Positions 1 to 9,324 of a stretch of DNA of 64,000 nucleotides are shown one piece after another (the stretch's first letter is position 1; the number at the start of each line of letters is the position of its first letter). The DNA comes from Polaribacter sp. BM10 (GTDB lineage: Bacteria > Bacteroidota > Bacteroidia > Flavobacteriales > Flavobacteriaceae), in assembly GCF_002005425.1 (NCBI RefSeq), contig NZ_CP019704.1:2252001-2316000 (forward strand), written 5' to 3'. The notes beneath the pieces were generated by a model. The model had not been told where the DNA came from. It saw nothing but the letters and a program-made list of their open reading frames with translations, and did not search any database. A program made the position numbers and the translations under genes.

Positions 1-99
1 CCATTCTGGATTAAAATTGTATTTTACCCTACTTTGCTGTGCATGCATTTGAAACACAATGCTTAAAAATGCAATTACGAATAGCGTTTTTTTGCTCAT
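1..99 (-). CDS. Secreted enzyme, N-terminal fragment (possibly GH2-like)
   Basis: This is the first 33 codons of a minus-strand gene that leaves the window on the left. It starts at the ATG complementary to 97-99, one base after the stop of the CBM-like lipoprotein gene, so the two are very probably cotranscribed. The translation begins MSKKTLFVIAFLSIVFQMHA, a clear signal peptide with likely cleavage after HA, followed by QQSRVKYNFNPEW. The NFNPEW segment resembles the opening beta-strand of secreted GH2 beta-glycosidases, but 13 mature residues cannot establish the family. It is probably a polysaccharide-degrading enzyme of the same PUL. Confidence 0.6.
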   Translation of the reverse strand, partial: MSKKTLFVIAFLSIVFQMHAQQSRVKYNFNPEW

Positions 100-100
100 T

Positions 101-763
101 TTACTGTTTAATTTTAAATAATTGTTTTGCTTTTTTAGAATCAATTTTGTCTATATCATACAAAACGATATAATCTATACTAAAACGTTTTGACCTACCT
201 GATAGTGTTAGTGTATACTTTTCTTCTTTTTTAAGTTGATAGATGAAATTGTTATAAACATGTCTATCCTTTTCTGCAGTTGAAGCCCAATGCCACTCTA
301 ACTCTGCAGTTTCATCATTACCGTCTTGTAAAATTTTGATGTCTTTTTCTAAGGCTTCTTTTGATAATTTACTTGCTGATTCAAAATCTCCAGAAAGTCT
401 TACATAAGCATCATTACACCAATCACTTTTTACACCTTCTAATCTTTTGCTAGACATTAGCATTAATTGAAAATCTCCTGTTTTAGGTGCAGTAAACTGA
501 TAAATTAAAGGAGAATTGGGTTTTCCGGTAATGGGTTTATTTCCCATAAATTCTAAATAAGCATCTCCAGAAGCTCTTTCTATATAATTTTGGTCACCTT
601 TTTGAACCAATTGCCATTTTTGTAAATCTGATACTGTTTTTTCTGCCTCGATAAAAACATAGTCTTTGGTATTAATATTATTTTTTAAGAATTGATTGGT
701 TTTACATCCTAAAAATGTAAAAATTGTCAATAAAAATATTGTGATTAGTTTATTTATTTTCAT
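101..763 (-). CDS. Lipoprotein with CBM6/35-like carbohydrate-binding domain
   Basis: The 220-residue product has a lipoprotein signal ending in FLGC (Cys20). It is followed by one beta-rich domain that opens with FIEAE, the usual first strand of CBM6/35-type jelly rolls, and closes with FSIDYIVLYDID, the kind of strand that ends such folds. Aromatic residues in the middle (DWCNDAYVRL, ELEWHWAS) could contact sugar. I see no catalytic module, so it is either a surface glycan-binding protein or an accessory to the enzyme encoded one base downstream. A TATCCTGT element lies about 50 bases upstream of the start. I cannot assign the exact CBM family. Confidence 0.7.
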   Translation of the reverse strand: MKINKLITIFLLTIFTFLGCKTNQFLKNNINTKDYVFIEAEKTVSDLQKWQLVQKGDQNYIERASGDAYLEFMGNKPITGKPNSPLIYQFTAPKTGDFQLMLMSSKRLEGVKSDWCNDAYVRLSGDFESASKLSKEALEKDIKILQDGNDETAELEWHWASTAEKDRHVYNNFIYQLKKEEKYTLTLSGRSKRFSIDYIVLYDIDKIDSKKAKQLFKIKQ

Positions 764-810
764 CTATTACTACTTATCAAAAGTAAATTTAGAAATTGTA
801 AAACAAAACT

Positions 811-823
811 TTATCCTGTTGTG
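811..823 (-). promoter_or_regulatory. TATCCTGT element upstream of the CBM-like lipoprotein gene
   Basis: TATCCTGT at 812-819 (ACAGGATA in the direction of the gene) lies about 50 bases upstream of the start at 763. The core is the same as upstream of the T9SS protein gene, the susC gene at 14065 and uxuB, but here the flanking inverted AGTA/TACT arms are not preserved. This is the weakest member of the set together with the copy at 7256. Its function is inferred only from recurrence. Confidence 0.4.
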
Positions 824-831
824 TTTGGCCC

Positions 832-865
832 AAAAAAAAACACCAACTTTAAAATTAGTTGGTGT
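832..865 (-). terminator. Rho-independent terminator
   Basis: CACCAACT (841-848) pairs with AGTTGGTG (857-864). A run of A on the plus strand just below it gives a U-tract in the minus-strand transcript. It lies directly after the small 59-residue gene and ends that transcription unit. Confidence 0.75.
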
Positions 866-888
866 TTTTATTTGAATTAGTTTTAACA

Positions 889-1068
889 TTAAAATCCTAC
901 TCCAGGTGCTTCTGGGCTTTGAGCTTGAGATTTTTGAGGATTTAATATCATGTAGGTTCCTAAAGCAGTTAATGCTGCATATTTACCATAATTACCTATT
1001 TTTTTTATAGCTTCTTTACGTGTAATGTCTTGCTCTTTATTTTGGGTGTTTTTTATGTTTTTATTCAT
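889..1068 (-). CDS. Small conserved-looking protein, 59 residues
   Basis: A 59-codon gene starts 33 bases after the stop of the T9SS protein gene and is followed by a terminator. The product starts MNKNIKNTQNKEQDITRKEA, continues with a short hydrophobic stretch (YAALTALGTYMIL, about residues 30-42) and ends in SPEAPGVGF. The TRKEAIKKIG segment before the hydrophobic part looks like a degenerate twin-arginine-type signal, and PQKSQAQ could be a cleavage region, which would leave a very short exported peptide. Similar short proteins occur next to PUL or surface-protein genes in flavobacteria. I do not know a function. Confidence 0.65.
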   Translation of the reverse strand: MNKNIKNTQNKEQDITRKEAIKKIGNYGKYAALTALGTYMILNPQKSQAQSPEAPGVGF

Positions 1069-1101
1069 GATATTTTGTTTTTGACGTTAATTAATAATCG
1101 A

Positions 1102-3363
1102 TTATTCTAAAACTATCTTCTTGTTCAGTTTTCCAATTTCAGTTTCTAATTGAACAACATAAACACCTTTAGACAATTTTGGTAAAGAAATTTCTTTAAC
1201 ACCATTAGCAATAAAAGAGTGACTTAGCACTTGTTTCCCTAAAACATTGTATAATTTTAAATTAGTTTTTCCTTGAGATAAACCAATAATTTTTAAAGTT
1301 GTATTACTAGATTTATATAAACTAATGCTATTTAATAATTCTGACTCTATACTTAAAACATTTTTCGCAGAAGTATGTATGTAAAAACGTCCGTCTGTAA
1401 TCTTTTCTGTTACTGTAGTAGTATATTTAGCATCCGCTTCATCTAATCTTGTAAACGTATTTTTTAATTTATCTTCTAAAAACACTTTGTAACCAGTTGG
1501 CACATTTAAAGTTTCTGCAGTAAAAGAAATTTCTGAATTTACTGCTGCAGAAATTCCTACAGGTACAATCATATCTTCTAAATTATTATTAGGTAAAGAT
1601 TGTATTGCTAATTTTTTACTGGTGTTATCATCTAAAAGATGTGTATAAATCTCTAAAGTAGAAGAATAACCACCAAATGTTGAGCTATCAAAACCATTAT
1701 CAAAAGAAGTGGTTGTGTTCTCTAAATAATTAACTAAAGTGCTTGTAGTTCTTCCTTCATTTTCTATAGATAAGTCGATAGAAAAATTGCTGTTAGAAGA
1801 TTTTAAAAATGTATCACTATTAGATGTGTGTGTCTGCATTGCCTCTGTGAAACTAAAAGACGTAGATGCTGCATTAGTTTTAACAAAGAAACCTTGAAGA
1901 GGACTAATATGATATGCGCCACTAGACTGATTCTTTGTAATCCATGTTTCATTATCAGAATCCCAAAACCATAAGGTAGGTTCTGTTAATTTATCAGCAT
2001 TTACAGTTAATACATTATTGGTTGCTTCTACGGTATCATCGTTTCCATATAAATAAGTTGGGTAAGGGTTTCCTACCAAATTGAAACCTGCATTAGCTAG
2101 AGAAACAGGAACATCTGCAGAGTGTAAATCTCCTTGAAAAACCACATCGTGCTTACTATCTGAAGTATTAGCTGGGTCTTCATCTGATTTTGTAGCCCAA
2201 CCTATTCCACTACCCCAAGTAGGTCCTGTACCATAACCATCATTAACGTATACGTATTTACCAGTTGTGCCTGCTGGTGCCGCCGCATCAAATGCAGGTC
2301 TAGAATCATCATAAGAACCAAAAGCATGTTTAGTGCCTACTTTAACTGTGTAATTTCTACTATCATCTAATGTTTTAAATTGTTTTGAATTATTTAAACC
2401 TGATGAAACTAAAGTCCATTTATCTTCTGATAATCTTTTGATAATAGTCGTTTTCTTACCAGAGAGATAAGACCCACCAAAAGTTACCGTAGAAAAGTTA
2501 CCGTTTTGGGCGTACAAAATCATTCCATCATTAGACTTATCAAAAGAAATATCATCAGTAACTGTTAAAGTATTATTTTGTCTTAAAATTAATTGCCCAC
2601 CTTGACCAGCTGCACATGTAATTGATTTTGCTTCTGCGGCACCCATACCAGATGGTATTGTTATTATATGCGCACCTATTACAACGTCATACTCTGCGGT
2701 TGGTGTTGTACTTGGTGTAGTTGCAGCTGTTCCAGACACGGTCCATGTCGAAGCTTCATTCCAATTTCCTGTTCCATTAGATGTCATTGTTGGCGGAATA
2801 GCAGCAGATGAAGCAGTTACTATAACATTATCTAAATTAAGAATTGCTGATGCAGCATTTGTTATTGTAATATAATTTATACCTGTAGTTAAAGCAACAC
2901 CTGTAACTGTTTGTGTGCTATAACTACTAGTTGTAGCTGTATTGTTTCCAGAAGCATCGTTTCTAATTAATGTAAATGAAGCCAATGTGGTAGAGTTACC
3001 TCCAGTGGCATCTGTAGAATTTATTGTTATTGTATTGTCGGATGAATTTTTGAAATACGTGAATGTAAAATCATAATTCCCATCTGCTGTAACAGTTACA
3101 TTATTAATTATAGTACCGTTTACACCAGCACCACTTTCGCCATCTCCATCAACCGCTTCGGTACGGGTTTTTCTAAATCCTAATACTATATTATTTGTTC
3201 CTCCATTTCCAGACCCTACAATATTTCGCTCAAAATGGTTGTTATTTTGTGAAAGATCACCATTCTCAACCTCAATGGTTCCAGGTAATGTAGTTTGGCT
3301 ATAAAGTGCAGAACAATTTATAACAAGTACAGCAAAAAATAATTTTTGTAAAATTTTTCTCAT
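1102..3363 (-). CDS. Secreted T9SS-sorted protein with CBM6-like N-terminal domain
   Basis: I place the start at 3363 (MRKILQKLFF...), because a signal peptide begins there and the nine upstream codons would precede it without purpose. This gives 753 residues. After the signal (cleavage near YSQ) comes a CBM6-like module opening with TIEVENGD and rich in Thr/Asn/Gly, then a module with GNWNEASTW resembling the start of large beta-helical surface proteins. The last ~70 residues are a type A T9SS sorting domain (LKLYNVLGKQVL, LSKGVYVVQLETEIGKLNKK). No known lyase or hydrolase motif is visible. It probably acts at the outer cell surface or is released. A TATCCTGT element with AGTA/TACT arms lies 100 bases upstream. 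Confidence 0.75.
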   Translation of the reverse strand: MRKILQKLFFAVLVINCSALYSQTTLPGTIEVENGDLSQNNNHFERNIVGSGNGGTNNIVLGFRKTRTEAVDGDGESGAGVNGTIINNVTVTADGNYDFTFTYFKNSSDNTITINSTDATGGNSTTLASFTLIRNDASGNNTATTSSYSTQTVTGVALTTGINYITITNAASAILNLDNVIVTASSAAIPPTMTSNGTGNWNEASTWTVSGTAATTPSTTPTAEYDVVIGAHIITIPSGMGAAEAKSITCAAGQGGQLILRQNNTLTVTDDISFDKSNDGMILYAQNGNFSTVTFGGSYLSGKKTTIIKRLSEDKWTLVSSGLNNSKQFKTLDDSRNYTVKVGTKHAFGSYDDSRPAFDAAAPAGTTGKYVYVNDGYGTGPTWGSGIGWATKSDEDPANTSDSKHDVVFQGDLHSADVPVSLANAGFNLVGNPYPTYLYGNDDTVEATNNVLTVNADKLTEPTLWFWDSDNETWITKNQSSGAYHISPLQGFFVKTNAASTSFSFTEAMQTHTSNSDTFLKSSNSNFSIDLSIENEGRTTSTLVNYLENTTTSFDNGFDSSTFGGYSSTLEIYTHLLDDNTSKKLAIQSLPNNNLEDMIVPVGISAAVNSEISFTAETLNVPTGYKVFLEDKLKNTFTRLDEADAKYTTTVTEKITDGRFYIHTSAKNVLSIESELLNSISLYKSSNTTLKIIGLSQGKTNLKLYNVLGKQVLSHSFIANGVKEISLPKLSKGVYVVQLETEIGKLNKKIVLE

Positions 3364-3425
3364 AATTGTGTTTATTAAACCTAATAACATTGTAGGGAAA
3401 TGAATTATTAGGTAAGATTAGTATT

Positions 3426-3477
3426 GTTAATTAACACAATTTTAACAATTTAGAAACATTGTAGTATCCTGTACTAT
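3426..3477 (-). promoter_or_regulatory. Promoter region with AGTATCCTGTACTAT element
   Basis: AGTATCCTGTACTAT (3463-3477) contains inverted arms AGTA/TACT around TCCTG. Eighteen bases closer to the gene is GTTAATTAACACAATTTTA (3426-3444). The same two blocks with the same 18-base spacing occur upstream of the susC gene at 14065. Read on the minus strand the second block contains TAAAATTG, one mismatch from the Bacteroidota -7 consensus TAnnTTTG. The layout fits an activator site replacing a -33 element. This is inference from repetition and spacing. Confidence 0.6.
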
Positions 3478-3594
3478 TATGTGTTAGGGGGAATTTTGTA
3501 AATATTTAGGTTAAAATATCACATATTCTAATTGAAAGTATGTTACCAAATGTATTAGTAATTAATGTTTCTGGGAAGAAAAATTATCGTTTAT

Positions 3595-3640
3595 AAAAAA
3601 AGCAACCTTTAAGTTTTTACACTTTAAGGTTGCTTTTTAA
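3595..3640 (-). terminator. Rho-independent terminator
   Basis: AGCAACCTT (3601-3609) pairs with AAGGTTGCT (3626-3634). A-rich sequence on one side and T-rich on the other make it usable in both directions. It follows the stop of the sulfatase/rhamnosidase gene by about 25 bases. Confidence 0.75.
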
Positions 3641-3659
3641 AAGTTTATATTTTAATTTT

Positions 3660-6600
3660 TTAAAACGAGTTAATCTTTAATTGAATTGTGTGTTTACCTG
3701 GTGTTAACCTTACTACTTTAAATGCAGAAGGAACACTTTTTCCGTTATGAATAAATTCTTTTCCTTCTGAACCATTTAAAGAAAACTCTGCTACCATGTT
3801 ACCTGGAATTTCAATTTCGTAGGTTTGTAACCTCTTACCATTATAAGTATAGTTTGCTTTTATTGTTCCTCTAACGGTAGGTACTTCTATAGAGCTCTTT
3901 TTTAACTTACTCATTTGAGGTTTAATAGTAGCAACACCAAAACCAGCTGTTTTTGGTTTTATACCCCATAAACCTCTAGGAATTACATTTGCAGGTACTG
4001 CACCCCAAGCATGGTTCCAATCTAAGTTATTTTTATATTGATTATCCCAAGCTTCTAAAGTAATTGTAGAGCCAATTTTAATCATATTATACCAACTTCT
4101 AGATGAAGTATCTGTTAATAAGTCTAAAGCATAATCTTCTTCACCTGCATTGTATAATCCATCCATTAGAAATTGAGCTCCGTAAACACTACAAGCCATT
4201 CCTCTAGATTTTACAAAATTCACTACAGACTCGTAATGTTCTTCTGGTACTAAACCAAATGCTAAAGGCATCATGTTTGCATGTAAAGAAGCGTGATCTG
4301 TACCTATTCCATCAACATAAATTCCTCGTTCTTTATCGAACATTTGTTCATTTACTGCTTTTTTTGCTTTAATTGCTCTGTATTCAAAATCTAAAGCTTC
4401 TTGAGTTTTTCCTAAGATTTTAGCAAATTCAGCCATAATCTTCATGTTTTCATAGAAAAATGAGTTAATTACTGTACTGTAAGGTTTAAATACAAACCCA
4501 TCACGCTCTCCTTTTGTTTTACTTCTGTTAAAGTTTTTCCCTGGCCAATCTACAATATCTGTTAATGGTTTTTTGTATCCTTCTGGGAAACCTAATTTCT
4601 TCATAAATGCCGCATCAACCTTAGTAGATGTGATTAATCCATCTTCATTAGATAATTCATACAAAGATTTATGTTTTAGTGCATCATAATATCGTTCTAC
4701 CAACTCCGTATTTCCTGTGTACATATAATCTGCATAGATTAATAACGGAACATGTTGTTGCCATTCTGTTGGCCACGTTGGATGTTGCATAAAATACTCG
4801 ATAGTTCTTCTTGCCATAGCAAATTCTCTATCTGTTGTGTAATGACTTAACTGATTTAAATATGCATCTGCTTCATAAGGAATACGTTCTCTGTCTCCAT
4901 CTACATACAGCCCATTAAAAGTTGTTGCTTTGATTGAGTATTTACATAAATCCCAAACTTGGTCTAAAATAGTATTATTACTCTTAAAGCTACTTGCATC
5001 TTCATCCCAATAGGTATGAAAGGCTAATTGTGTAAAATCTTCTGCTTTTAATTCTCCTTGAAAACCTTCTATTTCTGCATATCTGTAAGGAACTAAAGGA
5101 GGAAAACCTTTTGGTAAAGGTATTGCCTTATTAGGTCTTGTATTTCTTTCATCCGTTTGTACTTGAATCTGATATTGAGTTTTTCCTGGTTTTACATCTA
5201 CCTTTAATTCTTGATAACGAATATTACTAACTTTTGGAGGCGTTCTATTTACACTTCCATTATCATTAACCATTTCTCCAACTCTTACAGTAAGTGTATG
5301 CGGTGTTTTTGCATTGTAGTTAAAATTAAGGGTAGCAAAAGCTGCTTTTCCAAAATCCATAACATATAAATTCCCTAATTTTTTAAACTTTTTAGGTTTT
5401 ATTTTAGCAGTAATAAATTTATTTTCTGTCGATATAATATAGCTACTACTTTTACCTGTAGTAAATTTCTGAGGTGCTGCATAATCTACCAGTCTGTTTG
5501 CTTCGTCCCAAATTCTAACTTTCCAGAAATATGTTTTTCCTATTTCTAAATCTTTCCCTTCATATTCTACATCTGTAGATTTTGATGATGCGACTCTTTT
5601 ACTATCCCAAACATCTCCGTTATTAGCGTCGATAATTTCTTTGCTAGAAGCCACTAAAATTTGATATGCTCCTTGGTATTTTGCACCTAGAGGAACTGTC
5701 CAACCAAATTCTGGTTTTAAATCAAAAATTTCTACATCTGTTTCTGGAGCTCTTATCAACTCTACTGTTAAATCTGTAGGTGCTGCTCTAAAATGGTTGC
5801 TATTTTTTTTGATTAATTCATCTGTTTTAGCTCTCAAATTTGCTAAAACCTTTCTGTATTTTCTTTTTCCTACTAAATTTTTAATCTCTTGTGGGTCTTT
5901 TTCTAAATTATATAGTTCTTCGATAGTCTTATCATTAACATATCTAAAGTATTTCCATTTTTTAGTACGAATACCCTCACTTGGCGGAATGTTATCAAAA
6001 TCCCAGATATGTTCTATTAAAATTGTATCTCTTTCTATTGATTTTTTTTCTTGTCTAACAATTGGCATAAGACTTTTACCTTGCCATGTATTTGGTGCTT
6101 TAATACCTGCTAAATCTGCAATGGTTTTAGTAACATCTATATTTAAAACCATATCATCTATATCTTGATGCTTGTTTTCTCTAGGATCAAAGACAATTAA
6201 TGGTACTCTTATAGAATTATCATACATTAACCATTTTCCCGCAAACTGACGTTCTCCTAAAAAGTATCCGTTATCACCCATTAAAATAATGACTGTGTTT
6301 TTATCTTGACCTGTTTCTTTAAGTTTAGCACGTATTTTTTTAATTTCTAAATCGATACCAGAAATCATTCTATAGTACCCTTTTAAACTATGCTGATATT
6401 TTTCTGGCGTATCATATCTCCAAGTCCAACGTAATCTGTTAAATCCATCTCTTACAATCTTAGGTTGTGCTAAAAAATATTTGTCTTCCGCTAATTCAGG
6501 TTCTGGTATTGTTGTACCACTTAACATCGCATCTAATGGTTCTTGCCAAAAATATTGTTTTGGTGCACCATCATGTGCGTGAGGCGCACTAAAACTTAAT

Positions 6601-7178
6601 GATAAACAAAACGGTTTCTTGTTACTTGCATTTTTATCTATAAAATCTATTGCTTTTTGACCTGTATATCTAGTTAGGTGAACAGTATCTTTATCTAAAG
6701 TTTTATAATAATAACCTCTTCTATCTTTAAAACGATTATTTCTATCGTAAGATTCATATTCATCAAATTGTTTATCTAAATGATTATACCTTGTACCGTA
6801 TTTACCATAAAAACCGGTATAATAACCGCTATCTTTAAGTAATCTTGGATAAGAGTTATCCATATACTCATCTCTTACATTACCTGTTTGAAAATTAAAA
6901 TTATGCGCTCTTTCATGTAAACCGGTTAAAATACTTGTTCTACTTGCTGCACATATTGGTGTAGTAACAATAGCCGAGTTAAAATAAGTACCAGATTTTG
7001 CTAAATCGTCCATTTCTGGAGTTTCAACAAATTTATTACCAGCATAACCAATTGCATCAAAACGTTGATCATCAGTTAATATAAAAATAATATTAGGTTT
7101 TTCTGAATTAGAATTGCTTTGTGCGTTTATTAAGCTATAGAAACTTAAAAAAAGTAATAAAAAACTGCGCTTTAACAT
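3660..7178 (-). CDS. Bimodular sulfatase (S1 family) - alpha-L-rhamnosidase (GH78)
   Basis: 1172 residues with a signal peptide (cleavage near INAQ). The N-terminal ~460 residues are an S1 sulfatase: LTDDQ (34-38) for metal binding, CAASR (76-80) as the formylglycine motif, APHAH (198-202), GDNG (301-304) and GKW (314-316). From about 471 the sequence is a GH78-type rhamnosidase: an Fn3-like domain with FGWTVP and YFWKVRIWD, a beta-domain, then the (alpha/alpha)6 barrel with [13 protein letters not shown] (760-772) holding the likely general acid, and LEAWD...NHAWGA with the likely base. The fusion matches the S1_25-GH78 enzyme of the Formosa agariphila ulvan locus as I recall it. It should desulfate and release rhamnose from ulvan oligosaccharides. 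The gene is a single transcription unit. Confidence 0.88.
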   Translation of the reverse strand: MLKRSFLLLFLSFYSLINAQSNSNSEKPNIIFILTDDQRFDAIGYAGNKFVETPEMDDLAKSGTYFNSAIVTTPICAASRTSILTGLHERAHNFNFQTGNVRDEYMDNSYPRLLKDSGYYTGFYGKYGTRYNHLDKQFDEYESYDRNNRFKDRRGYYYKTLDKDTVHLTRYTGQKAIDFIDKNASNKKPFCLSLSFSAPHAHDGAPKQYFWQEPLDAMLSGTTIPEPELAEDKYFLAQPKIVRDGFNRLRWTWRYDTPEKYQHSLKGYYRMISGIDLEIKKIRAKLKETGQDKNTVIILMGDNGYFLGERQFAGKWLMYDNSIRVPLIVFDPRENKHQDIDDMVLNIDVTKTIADLAGIKAPNTWQGKSLMPIVRQEKKSIERDTILIEHIWDFDNIPPSEGIRTKKWKYFRYVNDKTIEELYNLEKDPQEIKNLVGKRKYRKVLANLRAKTDELIKKNSNHFRAAPTDLTVELIRAPETDVEIFDLKPEFGWTVPLGAKYQGAYQILVASSKEIIDANNGDVWDSKRVASSKSTDVEYEGKDLEIGKTYFWKVRIWDEANRLVDYAAPQKFTTGKSSSYIISTENKFITAKIKPKKFKKLGNLYVMDFGKAAFATLNFNYNAKTPHTLTVRVGEMVNDNGSVNRTPPKVSNIRYQELKVDVKPGKTQYQIQVQTDERNTRPNKAIPLPKGFPPLVPYRYAEIEGFQGELKAEDFTQLAFHTYWDEDASSFKSNNTILDQVWDLCKYSIKATTFNGLYVDGDRERIPYEADAYLNQLSHYTTDREFAMARRTIEYFMQHPTWPTEWQQHVPLLIYADYMYTGNTELVERYYDALKHKSLYELSNEDGLITSTKVDAAFMKKLGFPEGYKKPLTDIVDWPGKNFNRSKTKGERDGFVFKPYSTVINSFFYENMKIMAEFAKILGKTQEALDFEYRAIKAKKAVNEQMFDKERGIYVDGIGTDHASLHANMMPLAFGLVPEEHYESVVNFVKSRGMACSVYGAQFLMDGLYNAGEEDYALDLLTDTSSRSWYNMIKIGSTITLEAWDNQYKNNLDWNHAWGAVPANVIPRGLWGIKPKTAGFGVATIKPQMSKLKKSSIEVPTVRGTIKANYTYNGKRLQTYEIEIPGNMVAEFSLNGSEGKEFIHNGKSVPSAFKVVRLTPGKHTIQLKINSF

Positions 7179-7255
7179 ATGGTCTTATCTTAATTAAATC
7201 TTATTAATTTCTGAATATTGTTTATGGATAAAAATATACCTAGTACTTTTAAATT

Positions 7256-7273
7256 GCATCCTGCCCTGTCCTG
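7256..7273 (-). promoter_or_regulatory. Divergent copy of the TCCTG element upstream of the sulfatase-GH78 gene
   Basis: GCATCCTGCCCTGTCCTG contains ATCCTG, CCTG and TCCTG in tandem, about 80 bases upstream of the start at 7178. That is the same distance range as the clearer TATCCTGT elements elsewhere. It lacks the AGTA/TACT arms, so membership in the set is tentative. Confidence 0.35.
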
Positions 7274-7373
7274 AAAAAAATCAAGTATAATATTGTTTAC
7301 CTAAGTTCAATATAAAAATTAATTTAGTACTATTTTTTAGATATAAATGATGATTTCATTCTAAAACGAACAT

Positions 7374-7405
7374 AAAAAAACCCTCTATAAAATAGAGGGT
7401 TTTAT
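7374..7405 (-). terminator. Rho-independent terminator of the susCD-fasciclin operon
   Basis: CCCTCTAT (7381-7388) pairs with ATAGAGGG (7392-7399), flanked by seven A on the left (U-tract for the minus-strand transcript) and TTTT on the right. It lies 30 bases past the stop of the last fasciclin gene. Confidence 0.85.
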
Positions 7406-7428
7406 TGAATTTTATTTTAAATTTATAT

Positions 7429-8460
7429 TTACATCTCTGGATTTAACAATACTTTATCGATAGCATGTATAACACCACCAGCAGATTGTATGTCTATAAA
7501 ATCTACATCAAAATTAGCAACTCTACCTCTAGAGTCTTTTAATGTTAAATTATCAGGATCGATATCAATAGTATTTCCTCTTAAAGTTTCTACTGTTTCT
7601 AACTCTAAATCTTCTGAATTTATAAATTTACCATTTACAATATGCATAGCTAATACAGCAACTAAAGTTTCTGGCTCTATTTCTTGTATAGAAGCTACAC
7701 CTAATTCTGATAATAAGCTTGAAAAAGCAGCATTGTTAGGTATAAATAAAGTTAGTTTTCTGTCTAAGTTTCTTAATAAATTTTCTAATTCTGGCGAGTT
7801 TCCTTCTTCATTTACAAAAGTATCAGCTCTAGTTAATGCTTCTAAAAAACTAGAGAAATCTGGATTTTGTTCTATTAAAGTTACGTTACTAGGTAGACCA
7901 ATTACACTATCTACAATATGTAATACACCATTATTTGCTTCTACATCTGCAGTAGTAACTTTAGATTCTCCGTTTAAAACAACACCATTAGAAACCTCTA
8001 CATACATGCTTAAATTTTGGTCTGTATCTTCTCTAAAAGCTCTAGTAGAAACATAACCAGAAGATAAACTACTAGATAAAAATTTACCAGTAACAATATG
8101 ATTTAAAACTACACTTTCTAGATCTTCATAAGGTAAATCTTCGATTTCATCAATTCCGTTTTTAGTAAAGAATTGTTGAAAAGCATCATTTGTTGGTGCA
8201 AAAACTGTTGTACCACCAGGAATATTTAATTCTGATAACAGTTTAACATCACCTTCTTCTTCCATAATTCGCATTGCAGATTCGAAAATGCTTAAATCAT
8301 CTCTAAAGATTATAAACTGTGTAATTGTCTCTGGATTTTCTACCAACTCTGGCTCAAACGGTATGTAAACAGCATCGTCTTCAGGCAAGTTACAAGAAAC
8401 AAGCAATAAAGAAGCTAGCAAACCTGTAAAAAGAAATTTTATGATTTTATTATTTTTCAT
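7429..8460 (-). CDS. Lipoprotein with two fasciclin (FAS1) domains
   Basis: 343 residues with a lipoprotein signal (LLVSC, Cys23). Two FAS1 repeats follow. The first (about 50-190) has GGTTVFAPTNDAFQQF, VLNHIVTGKF and NGVLHIVDSVIG. The second (about 195-343) has LTLFIPNNAAFSSLL, AMHIVNGKF and GGVIHAIDKVLLNPEM. FAS1 domains are adhesion or binding modules. Its place as the last gene behind susC-susD suggests an outer-membrane glycan-binding or anchoring role in the slot normally taken by SusE/SusF. No enzymatic motif is visible. The glycan-binding role is inference from position. Confidence 0.85.
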   Translation of the reverse strand: MKNNKIIKFLFTGLLASLLLVSCNLPEDDAVYIPFEPELVENPETITQFIIFRDDLSIFESAMRIMEEEGDVKLLSELNIPGGTTVFAPTNDAFQQFFTKNGIDEIEDLPYEDLESVVLNHIVTGKFLSSSLSSGYVSTRAFREDTDQNLSMYVEVSNGVVLNGESKVTTADVEANNGVLHIVDSVIGLPSNVTLIEQNPDFSSFLEALTRADTFVNEEGNSPELENLLRNLDRKLTLFIPNNAAFSSLLSELGVASIQEIEPETLVAVLAMHIVNGKFINSEDLELETVETLRGNTIDIDPDNLTLKDSRGRVANFDVDFIDIQSAGGVIHAIDKVLLNPEM

Positions 8461-8509
8461 TTTTTATATTTTTTTAAGCTAGATTAATTAATTAAACACT
8501 TTTAAATTA

Positions 8510-9304
8510 TTAATCTACGTTGTAATTTTCGTAAAAAGGAATCGGATGATATCTAACAGGATCGTTTAAATAGTGACCTATACCGTTATTAAAAACATAG
8601 TTATGTGATCTTACTTTTTCATTAAATCCAGGACCAACTGCTGTTGATATTAATGGAGACGAAATTGGATTTACTTCCATTTTCCATTCTATATTTCTTC
8701 TAAAAACTATTTCTGCGTTACTGTTTGATAAGCCTGTTGGCAAACCATTTACATCTAATGTTAACGCAGGTAATATCGTTTTAAAAACAAAGTTTTTATC
8801 AAAAATTGTAAGCTTAGGTACTTGCGCAACTTTTTCAGTAACTATATGGTATTTTAATACTGCCTTTAACATATTAAGTTGTTCTTCTGATGTAATAGCA
8901 GCCATTACTTCGTCTGCATCTACTCTAGCAGCAGGACTTTGTGTTCTTCCTGTAATAACTCTTAATATATCTCTATCTCTATTACCACCTGTAAAGGCAT
9001 TATTGTTTAATAAAAGATAAGTTCTTTCTGTTGATGTTTGATTATATAAATCTTGATAACCTACACGCTTTATTGCAGCAATCATGTAATCTAATTCTTC
9101 ACCATCTAATCGTTTTCTACCTTGATCATCAACTAAACCTCCAGAAGTTCTTGTTTGAATATGCTCCCAAGCTGTCATATTTTGAAAAGGGTCTGCAAAC
9201 GTGTTTTCTGGTTGAAAATCGAAAGGTTCTTGTAATTCTAAAGTACATGAGTTAAATATAATTGCTATTAAAGCAACTCCTATAATTTTTAAATATGTTT
9301 TCAT
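8510..9304 (-). CDS. Lipoprotein with divergent fasciclin-like domain
   Basis: 264 residues with a lipoprotein signal (IIFNSC, Cys20). One divergent FAS1-like domain is recognisable: LDYMIAAIKRVGYQDLY near the start, RTYLLLNNNAFTGG as the F1 box equivalent, and LKAVLKYHIVTEKVAQ as the second box. The C-terminal part (SHNYVFNNGIGHYLNDPVRY) replaces the usual GVIHVID ending. It lies 20 bases after susD and about 50 bases before the two-domain fasciclin gene, so all four genes form one operon. Substrate binding at the cell surface is the likely role. FAS1 assignment is moderately secure. Confidence 0.7.
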   Translation of the reverse strand: MKTYLKIIGVALIAIIFNSCTLELQEPFDFQPENTFADPFQNMTAWEHIQTRTSGGLVDDQGRKRLDGEELDYMIAAIKRVGYQDLYNQTSTERTYLLLNNNAFTGGNRDRDILRVITGRTQSPAARVDADEVMAAITSEEQLNMLKAVLKYHIVTEKVAQVPKLTIFDKNFVFKTILPALTLDVNGLPTGLSNSNAEIVFRRNIEWKMEVNPISSPLISTAVGPGFNEKVRSHNYVFNNGIGHYLNDPVRYHPIPFYENYNVD

Positions 9305-9324
9305 ATTGTCTTAAATTTTTAAAA

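Noticed and set aside
5797..6168. Plus-strand open frame of 123 codons inside the sulfatase-GH78 gene
   Set aside because: It is a shadow of the minus-strand gene with strongly hydrophobic, family-less content and no promoter.
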